Positions 56,599 through 64,000 of a DNA stretch of 64,000 bases are shown one piece after another (within the stretch, counting starts at the first letter, position 1; the number at the start of each line of letters is the position of its first letter). This stretch comes from Oopsacas minuta. Lineage: Eukaryota > Porifera > Hexactinellida > Lyssacinosida > Leucopsacidae. The position numbers and the translations under genes were made by a program. The notes beneath the pieces were generated by a model. The model was given only the letters and a program-made list of their open reading frames with translations. It made no database searches and was not told the origin of the DNA. The DNA is taken from positions 1 to 64,000 of the forward strand of contig JAKMXF010000266.1 of the NCBI GenBank assembly GCA_024704765.1. Reading direction: 5' to 3'.

Positions 56599-59500
56599 TC
56601 AACCGAATAGTTTAATGAAGCAGGGATGACAGTAAGGCTTATTCTGGTGCTCTTTAAACGTTCCTTTATTCAATTCAGTCATACAGAAAGCACATTTAAA
56701 GTGGTCAGGATGGTATTTCTTCCCCAAAGCAGTTACACAAGCTCCGATCACTGGTTTAAGACAGCTAGCACATAGGGTACCTCTAGCTGCATGATAATGT
56801 AGCTCACAATATGGTCTGCCCTCCAACTCAAATATATTGCCGCCTTTGAAAGGAACATGACAAACCTATGAAATTGAAATTTGTATAATTGTTAGGTAAT
56901 AAAATATAGTGTAAACTTGGTGTCTATATACAACTCTACTCACTTTGCATACAAAACATTCAGGATGCCATTGAGTACCCATAGCACTCATGAACCCATC
57001 CATGATTGCATTACCACAGGCTCTACACCTCGGAGCAAACATTTCATAGTAATCCTCTGTGCAATAAGCTTTGCCTTTGTGTTCATGAAAACCATCATGT
57101 CCAAAGGATTTACCGCATTGAGCGCAGAAGAAATGCTCAGGGTGCCATGTCTTGTTGAGAGCAGTTACAACTTGCTAAATATAAGATTATAAGAATATAC
57201 CAATCAAATAGTAAATATAGTTATGTACTTACATCTAGTATGCTACCATTACAATATGCACATTTTGGAGAGAAGAGCTCTTGATGATCTTTTTCGCAAT
57301 AAGGCTGTCCGTTATGTTCGAAGAAAGTTACATGTGCTAAAGAATTTTCACAAGAAACACACACGAAATGGTCCACGTGCCATTGTTTCCCCATTGCTGT
57401 CAGTGCCTTCAAGATAATAAATAAAATTGCAAATATAAAGTTCTAGTTAATAATATTATAAATCACCCACATGCAGTATAACTATATAGAACGTGTATGA
57501 ATGGAAATTACCTTCAATTGCTTACAAATCTATCAAAAGGAACAAATGGCGAGTTCAAAGTCTAAATCAAGTTCAGTTGGGATTTGCGAAATAGTTGGTC
57601 ATTTTTTGGAAGAGTACACGACTACAACACCTCAAAAACTTAAAATTATTGATGTTTACTTATCATTTATTTTGTTTACAGGAATTTTCCAATTCATATA
57701 TTGCTTGCTTGTTGGAACCTTTCCATTCAACTCATTTTTGGCTGGGTTCATTTCCTGTGTGGGAGCATTTATACTCGCTGTCTGCCTTAGAATACAAGTA
57801 AACCCACAAAACACAGCTCAATTCAAGATTTCAGAAGAACGAGCATTCGCTGATTTTCTATTCGCTAGTTTCGTGCTGTACTTGGTAGTATTCAATTTCT
57901 TAGGCTAATATTATAGCCCTGACTAGCTAGATTATTTATTGTGTTAGATTACCCAAATGTTGTGAGCTATATTTTGTTATAAATCTTGTGTTAGGTATAT
58001 TCCATTCGTTTCGTATAGAAATAATTCATTAACAAGGCCCGGTATAGTGTAGTAATGGTAGGAGGATTCGTCACGAAACATGATCTTTATGATTTGGGCA
58101 CTCTGACCTACATTTTTTGCAATTTTGCATACAAAACTGACTTGTAGTTTTGAGATATGCCATGCAAAGTGATTGAGTGACAAGCAATTGTGGTCGCTTA
58201 ATTGAAGTATTAATCATATTTAGGTTTACTAGTCTAACTTACGTTCCCCAGAATGGGCATTTTACAAGCAGAACAATTTCCCTGAGAGTCAGTATCCAAT
58301 CCTTTCCTTATAGCATCTTTCTGTAGAGTTCCTACAATGTTATCTAGCTCACCTAAATCCTCACTTCCCATACTCTGTATATTATCATCAATAGATAGCT
58401 GAATAGCGTCTAACTGTGATAGATAAGGGTTAATATCCTCAGTAGTGTTTGGAGGACGAGAGGGCTTAGTTGGGTTATTTTGTAGAGGTTTATTGATAGC
58501 ACTCGGCTATAAATAGAAAAAATAAGACTACATTTACATATCTAGATTATCAACCTGTAGGTAGCTACCTTGATATCCTCTAGAGAGGCCATAAGATCGT
58601 TGAGGCCCTGTAATCTATCATTAGCTCTCTCATTCGGTTTGTAAGTAGGTCTAGGTGGTACTCTACCTGAAAATCCACTCAGTTTAGGCTTAGCAGACGG
58701 TGATACTTCCATATAAGGAGATGGCTCTTTCACCTTAGAGACAGGTAATTTCTTTCCGTCTGTAGGAATAGCTTCATAGAAATGTTCCTCTATTTCGTTA
58801 TTTGAGTTCCTCACTTCAGGATAGTCGTATTCAGCTTCTTGACTATAATTACTGGGTATCTCTGTATAGTCGTAGTCAGCTGGTTTTTGTTTAACATCAT
58901 TCAATACATCATAAGCTTGTGACGGCTGTCCTTTAGCCAAATGATCATAAGAGAGAGAGGCTGCAACTAAAGAGTACAATAGCCATTCAAACAGTGAATA
59001 ATAAATAATTATATAGTGATATACTTACAGGGCTGGTCCTGACTACCAAACTCATTCAGTGACTCTAGTAATTTATCGAGTTGTAAGAGCTCTGATTTCT
59101 TCTCTTTTTGAGGAGGTTTAGTAACTATTTTAACGTCTCTAGTCTCTAAGTAGTCAGCTGGTCCCTGGTTTGGTGGGAACTTAGGAGGCTCCGGTTTATC
59201 AGCTACTGTAGATTTCTTGTGTGCCTATTTGAAAGGAATTATAAATTATAATAAGGACGTTATAATGGGGATTTATGGCTTACTATTTTGGGAGGTGACT
59301 TCTTATCCATAAATGGTTTAGCGTAGGTATGTGACGGAGATAACTGAATAGAGTTCTGCTCTTTCAGAGCCTCAAGAGCTGCCATCTGTTGTTCTAGAAT
59401 ATCCAGAGGGTTAGGTTCTACCTGACTATTTCTGCTAGGACTGAAAGGAGGAGGAGATGGGAAGCTAATGGCAGGGGGTACTTCATATCCATCTATTTCT

Positions 59501-59718
59501 GTAGCTGGGTCTGAGTATAAATCATCTGAGCTGATTTCTACAGGGGGATTAATCGCAGGAGGGGAAGGGAGAGGTCGGAATGTGTTAGGTACCATGTTTT
59601 GGAGATCTTGAAGAAGATCATCTACAAATAGATATCGTTATATACCACAGAGAATTGTTATATCCTCCATTAATCACTCACCTAGATCAGATAGAGTCTG
59701 TGGATTTGATGTTACCAT
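56599..59718 (-). CDS. PXN: Paxillin
   Basis: Eight exons: 59718-59682, 59621-59284, 59224-59029, 58966-58569, 58506-58243, 57406-57233, 57174-56944, 56865-56599; all phases agree, 634 aa (human 591). Paxillin is the focal-adhesion scaffold that binds FAK and vinculin through leucine-rich LD motifs and reaches adhesions through LIM domains. LD motifs are visible as LDDLLQDLQ (LD1, split by intron 1), [25 protein letters not shown] and LDNIVGTLQ. Exon 4 has YDYTEIP and YDYPEV, similar to the YxxP Src/FAK sites. Four LIM domains follow, starting [13 protein letters not shown] and ending with [12 protein letters not shown] and CFIKLFG at the stop. All introns are 58-78 nt except intron 5 (836 nt), which contains DAD1. 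Confidence 0.95.
57407..58242 (-). other. Paxillin intron 5 (836 nt) hosting DAD1
   Basis: On the minus strand the donor GTAAGT follows CTG GGG AAC within LIM1, and the acceptor ATCTTGAAG precedes GCA CTG ACA GCA ATG. The frame is phase 0 at both ends. DAD1 occupies 57546-57908 in the opposite direction. Confidence 0.85.
57546..57908 (+). CDS. DAD1: Oligosaccharyltransferase subunit DAD1
   Basis: A single-exon gene; the ATG at 57546 ([10 protein letters not shown]) gives 120 aa against 113 in human; an upstream in-frame ATG at 57501 would add 15 unlikely residues. DAD1 is a small ER membrane subunit of the complex that N-glycosylates nascent proteins. Three membrane helices are plain: [40 protein letters not shown] and [20 protein letters not shown], the last ending at the stop as in all DAD1 proteins. 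[15 protein letters not shown] and [10 protein letters not shown] are the strongly conserved parts. It lies antisense in a paxillin intron, so a housekeeping gene depends on a promoter inside another gene. Confidence 0.97.
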   Translation: MASSKSKSSSVGICEIVGHFLEEYTTTTPQKLKIIDVYLSFILFTGIFQFIYCLLVGTFPFNSFLAGFISCVGAFILAVCLRIQVNPQNTAQFKISEERAFADFLFASFVLYLVVFNFLG

Positions 59719-60633
59719 TACTAAATCAGACCTTATATATTGCTAGAAATGTAAAGAATGTAACTAAAACATATTTTTCTTATCTTATCCAAATATTAAG
59801 AATTGTAAAGTGAATTCGTTGAGTGCTTTGGCAACAAAGAATCTTATTTTGCAAAGATTGAAACCAACCAACTAGCATTTTTACCATTTTATCTTCCTAT
59901 TCAAATGCTTCAATAAAATTTCCATCTAATTTATACGAATAACTTTTATAAATCGAATATTTCTTCTAATTTTGTATCTGAAATTCTAAAAACGGATTTT
60001 ATTTCCATTTTAGGATTTGTAAGATAAGCCATTCTCTGAATTTACATAAAACTTGTCTAACACTCAAATCAGCTTCATTTAGCTCTGAGTTACCAGAGTC
60101 ATTAATCTCATATATTTTTACGAATAACTAAATACGTTTTTGAGTGGCAGAGACCACAAGTTCGTCGATATAAAATGTGAATTATGTTTTCCATAAAAAT
60201 ACTCATCCAAGGTTTCATTGGACAAACTCTAATCTTAGAGAATTAATGAAATAAATTCCTAGTAGAAGTTCATCATCGTTACACATTTTAACTTATCCAC
60301 CAATTGAATTTACCAAGCATGTCAAACATTCCTAAAATTTAAGGTTTTCCATTTACTCAAAGTTTAAATAGAAGTTTTCACACAATTTTAGTAAAATATA
60401 ATGTGGCTTATTGCACTATTTTGCAACTTTCAATTGGCTCATCAAATAGCATTTATTATAGGTATTTATTTATTATAATTCAAATAATTAGAGGATAAAA
60501 CGACATTTTTCGCATTCCTCACATTCTTAAGATAAGCTTGCGTATCCATTCCACCAATATATGTACATACCATGCTATATAACAGAATTACTGACTCTAT
60601 TTTTTAATTTGTATTAGAAAAGTGTTCCAATAA
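59719..60633. promoter_or_regulatory. Divergent spacer between paxillin and TTC32
   Basis: About 915 bp of very AT-rich sequence between diverging start codons, the longest gene-free gap after position 2450 that is not an intron. It holds short A/T tracts and no long open frame. It should carry both promoters; no specific site can be named. Confidence 0.45.
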
Positions 60634-61017
60634 ATGTCAGGTAATAATTTGGTATGTGAGGCTGAGCTCACGGATAAAATATTGAAATTGAAGCAAGGGT
60701 TGGCTTCCGTAGGAGCTTCTAACTTCAAACATACAAAGGATCTTTCTCGTGCATTTAATGATCGTGGTTTCTACCATTACCAGATGGTAGACTTCTATCT
60801 TGCTATACAAGATTATTCAGAAGCGATAGCTCTTGATCCTAATTTTGAAATCGCATTTTATAACCGCGGTCTAGTTAGATACAGACTGGGATTCTATTCA
60901 GGCTCTAGAGATGATTTGGACAAGTGTTTATTGATAAATCCTCAATTTATAGAGGCTGGACTTGCGCTTACTCAGGTTCTGGAAGATATAAAAGAGGGTA
61001 GAACTTTCGGTCAGTGA
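60634..61017 (+). CDS. TTC32: Tetratricopeptide repeat protein 32
   Basis: A single-exon gene of 127 aa starting ATG at 60634. Three TPR units are visible: LSRAFNDRGFYHYQMVDFYL, AIALDPNFEIAFYNRGLVRY and RDDLDKCLLINPQFIEAG. The order and spacing, especially the VDFYxAIxDY and NFExxxYNRGL stretches, match TTC32 (human 151 aa). TPR repeats bind peptide partners; the specific role of TTC32 is not established. The N-terminus is slightly shorter than in vertebrates. Confidence 0.85.
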   Translation: MSGNNLVCEAELTDKILKLKQGLASVGASNFKHTKDLSRAFNDRGFYHYQMVDFYLAIQDYSEAIALDPNFEIAFYNRGLVRYRLGFYSGSRDDLDKCLLINPQFIEAGLALTQVLEDIKEGRTFGQ

Positions 61018-61212
61018 AGAGACACATGCTTTGAATAACTATTTCTTTGCCATTTGGATGTACTTTATGATTATTGATGAACACACAATTTGGGTTTTAT
61101 CGCCTCTAACCAATCCCAATTATTTCTAACTCACAAATGTGTTTTATGTGTCTTATACTTGAGGATTATTTATATATTTCTTATAACCTGTATTAGATTA
61201 TAAATTAGAGCA

Positions 61213-61344
61213 ATGCCCCTGAGAGGATTTAAAGTCAATCTAGCAGATGCAGAGTTAGAAGGATTAGTGACAGAGGGAGACCCAGAGAAAGATTTTAGCG
61301 GTCTCTATGAAATCGGACATGGGAGCTTCGGAGCTGTTTATTAC
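61213..61344 (+). CDS. TAOK: TAO kinase, first coding exon only
   Basis: ATG at 61213 opens a 44-codon exon ending in VYY followed by the donor gtgagt at 61345. The sequence [20 protein letters not shown] matches the N-terminus of TAO kinases ([23 protein letters not shown]), up to and including the glycine-rich ATP-binding loop. TAO kinases are Ste20-type MAP3Ks with a long coiled coil. The next exon should start with the kinase lysine region, but nothing like it is found on the plus strand before 62485, nor in the visible part of the next gene. Either the first intron is longer than 2.6 kb and contains the acyltransferase gene, or this is an orphaned exon. I favour the first. Confidence 0.78.
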
Positions 61345-62484
61345 GTGAGTTTATAATTGCTAATACTGCCATCATTTATTAACTGTTTTACATTAGTTTT
61401 GACACTGTTTGAGCATAGAAATTATTATGAATAGGTAGTATTAGTCGATGCTATACATATTATAACTGTGGTGATAAATATATTGCAGTTATTGTTATGG
61501 TATTCTCACTGAGATACAACAAAATATACCAAAATATTTCTTAGAAATTACGAACTGTGATATTATTTATTTATTAATGCATTATGTCCATACAATGGTT
61601 ATGCTATCTATTTGCTTCTGTCCTACACAAACACACACATACACATTCTTATGGCTTAGTGGTAATGATTTTTCAAATTTCATCAATTCCTCGGATAACT
61701 GTGTCTACATCAATCAATACTGAAACTAAACTCTCCAATTATGTTATTATGTTGGAGAATTGTGCAATATTTCCAGTACTCGGCAATTACGTCTCTTACA
61801 TCTCTACACATGATATCTCCTAAACACTTGTACTCTATCCATATCCTTATAGTTATAGACACATATATTCACGACAGGTACTGTTATACCCTCCGGCTAT
61901 AATCTCACAGTATATACCTTAATTAACAAGGTATCTTAAGACAAGCATTTCCATATTTGCATTGATACCAGAACGATCAGATTCAGTATAATATCACAGC
62001 TGATTTACCAGCTGTATATTATACTCATTGCTAGTGTTATAGTAAGATTAGATTCTAATAAATACATACCAATAGTTGACAACTTATCTAGCGTCAGATA
62101 TATCGGTAGAGTTGTAGATAATTAGTATATTTAGGTAATCTTACCCCGTGATAAGATATTGATTGCTAATTTCATGATTTGGTAAATATATAAACTCTAC
62201 ATCACACTAGGCTAGAATATGCAGCATCTACTTATGTAGCATGCACGTTGCGTATTTAATTCATTAAATTATTCTCTATCAACCAATGTACTAAATTTAT
62301 CTAACAAAAATCATAAAAGTTTAATATTTTGTTACTACAAAAGTATCCACGTTGCTATAGACTATCGCATTGACATCTCCTGATTTTATATAATTAGCAC
62401 AAGACGTAACCAGATCATCAATACGTTAATCATAGTCTTTGGTATCTATTTAAGACAACTTTAAGAAACTTAACATCAGAAAAG
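61345..62484. other. AT-rich stretch, probably TAOK intron 1 and acyltransferase promoter
   Basis: About 1.1 kb without recognisable coding sequence. Short open frames exist (for example around 61584-61823) but are low-complexity and unlike any family. A cacacacacaca-like run lies near 61630. Confidence 0.45.
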
Positions 62485-64000
62485 ATGGTCCGCTTTGCAT
62501 CTAATATCCTAATCGTATCTCTATTCATCACGGTAATACAGTGTCTTCCTCCAGATAAGGAGCTATTTGATAATGTGGGTCAAATAAACTATAACTCTAT
62601 GAGTTATACAAATGTATACAAATGTATGTCTGAACTGCTCAATCGACAGAACTGGTTGAGGCTAATAGCACAACCTGAAGCAATCACTAACGTTTCTAAC
62701 AAATGCATTGAGAGCTTTAGAAGATTTAACACTAGCATTTCGGGTCGTCCTGAGGATATAATATATCTACTTGATAGCTTTTCAAAGCCTCAGCCTGGTA
62801 TCCTAACAGGAAATATGCAATGGCTTGGTAATTGGGACGAGTGTAACAACCTACACAACACACGTTACATTACTCTATCTATACCATTATCAATATCAGG
62901 TCTTGTATCACAAATGGTACAGATTGATATATGTCTGCCAGTAGAATGTGACAATGACACAGATATCAGGGGGCTATTGAGTGTATTAAGTGTTATTGGG
63001 ATAGATGCTGATAAAGTAGGTATATTCTCTCATTTACCTCATGAACTAACAGTTGGTAGATATGCTGTTATAATTCTTCTATGTGTGTTCGGAGTTCTTA
63101 TACTCATAAGCACTGTAGTTGATTTTATAGAGCGAGCAGTGTATGGACTGAATAATCTATTCCGTAAGGAGTATTCCCGTAGATCTGTGTCTCAAATTCC
63201 TTCCTATAATTACCATACAGGGAATACTGATGATGATGATCTCAGACTCAAAGGCAGCACATTAAACAGGGTTGAATCTGACCTGACTGACAATAACGAG
63301 GCTAATGAGTACTCTAAACTGTTACGTAGTGAGACATACAGTAGGAGTATAAGCAAGCAAGCTGCTACCATTATCCACAGATTAATAGTCCCATTCTCTT
63401 TGTACACTAATGTTAAGAAAGTATTTGATACAAATCAACCGCCTAATGCTATACGCTGCTTGAATGGTATTCGGACTATCTCTATGTTCTGGGTGATATT
63501 AGGTCATGTATATCTCTTCACCCTATCATCAGAGACTAACACCATGGACATTATTACAGACATCGCTTTAAGATTTAGCTTCCAGCCTGTTTTAAATGGA
63601 TATTTCTCTGTAGATACATTCTTTGTGTTGTCAGGACTTCTAGTAATGTATCTTTCACTTAGAGAGCTAAACAGATCAAGCAAGAAAATCCGCAGTTATA
63701 TCATCTTCTTGGTGAAGTTCTATATACATCGAATACTCCGTATAACTCCTACTTTATTCGTAGTGTTAGTTGCCTTCTGGCAACTAACCCCTATCATTAC
63801 TGATGGACCTTTATGGAGACCAGGGATTGATACTACAGTTGGAAACTGCGATGGGTTCAATTGGATAACTCCCCTCTTGTATTTGAACAACCTCTACCCT
63901 AGTTTCAAAAATGGATGTATGGCATGGACTTGGTATCTTGCCAATGATATGCAGTTCTTCTTTATCTCCCCTATTTTCATCTTCCCTGCATTTCTCCTTC
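62485..64000 (+). CDS. NRF-6-type membrane acyltransferase (acyltransferase 3 family), 3' end cut by window
   Basis: The frame opens at ATG 62485 and stays open for 505 codons to the window edge. A signal peptide (FASNILIVSLFITVIQC) precedes the cysteine-containing lumenal NRF domain (YKCMSELL, NKCIESF, WDECNNLH, QIDICLPVECD). A membrane helix (VIILLCVFGVLILISTVVDF), a charged cytosolic loop and then the acyltransferase-3 domain follow: CLNGIRTISMFWVILGH contains the family's catalytic-type histidine, and NGYFSVDTFFVLSGLLV is the next conserved helix. Related nematode proteins (nose resistant to fluoxetine) move lipids or drugs across epithelia; the acyl substrate is unknown. The remaining roughly 200 residues lie beyond position 64000. 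Confidence 0.93.
   Translation, partial: MVRFASNILIVSLFITVIQCLPPDKELFDNVGQINYNSMSYTNVYKCMSELLNRQNWLRLIAQPEAITNVSNKCIESFRRFNTSISGRPEDIIYLLDSFSKPQPGILTGNMQWLGNWDECNNLHNTRYITLSIPLSISGLVSQMVQIDICLPVECDNDTDIRGLLSVLSVIGIDADKVGIFSHLPHELTVGRYAVIILLCVFGVLILISTVVDFIERAVYGLNNLFRKEYSRRSVSQIPSYNYHTGNTDDDDLRLKGSTLNRVESDLTDNNEANEYSKLLRSETYSRSISKQAATIIHRLIVPFSLYTNVKKVFDTNQPPNAIRCLNGIRTISMFWVILGHVYLFTLSSETNTMDIITDIALRFSFQPVLNGYFSVDTFFVLSGLLVMYLSLRELNRSSKKIRSYIIFLVKFYIHRILRITPTLFVVLVAFWQLTPIITDGPLWRPGIDTTVGNCDGFNWITPLLYLNNLYPSFKNGCMAWTWYLANDMQFFFISPIFIFPAFLL

Noticed and set aside
61584-61823. Open frame of 79 codons after the TAOK exon
   Set aside because: It does not continue the kinase, contains a low-complexity HTHTH-type run, and matches no family.
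1-64000. Transposons, tRNA or rRNA genes
   Set aside because: I saw no transposase or reverse-transcriptase motifs, no terminal repeats around a coding unit and no cloverleaf-type sequence, though short non-coding RNAs cannot be excluded by eye.

Overview
This is a eukaryotic, clearly animal, nuclear window: AT-rich, gene-dense, with GT-AG introns that are mostly 50-120 nt long, and many single-exon genes. Paxillin, a dystrophin-like protein, class I PI3-kinase with an adaptor-binding domain, golgin-84 and a cadherin with a catenin-binding-like tail place it in Metazoa. The compact genes and the enormous non-bilaterian-style cadherin suggest a sponge or another early-branching animal (a compact sponge genome, perhaps a glass sponge, is my best guess; this is inference).

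Layout. Positions 1-1290 are tandem repeats (a 313-bp unit, then a 34-bp palindrome-bearing minisatellite). A small unrecognised gene (2448-2810) follows. From 2942 to 31264 runs one giant cadherin gene on the plus strand: 21 coding exons, about 6,443 aa, about 58 cadherin repeats, one membrane segment and a classical-type tail. Three of its introns hold four other complete genes: a TRPML channel (5102-7135, plus), an EGF membrane protein (15610-16917, minus), and a TMEM104-like transporter plus a VWA-domain protein (26786-29961, plus).

31357-37013 carries NCAPH (condensin) and a p110 PI3-kinase, both minus. 37369-49443 is packed with housekeeping genes: SLC36-type transporter, golgin-84, MRPS30/mL65, RPS12, UFSP2, PSMA5, a short dystrophin-like protein, RMDN1-like, and a divergent actin-related protein, several in head-to-head pairs. 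49615-53254 is a tandem pair of VWA genes sharing a 1-kb identical core; the first copy is broken as written. Then come an oxysterol-binding protein, an EF-hand protein, paxillin (minus) with DAD1 nested in its one long intron (plus), TTC32, the first coding exon of a TAO kinase, and a 3'-truncated NRF-6-type acyltransferase that runs off the window and probably sits within the first TAO kinase intron.

The main theme is architectural: within the two resolved host genes almost every intron is about 50-120 nt, and every intron much longer than that contains one or more whole genes. There is no operon-like functional grouping; neighbours share promoter gaps and introns rather than a pathway. All exon joins were inferred by eye from splice signals, reading frame and family similarity.
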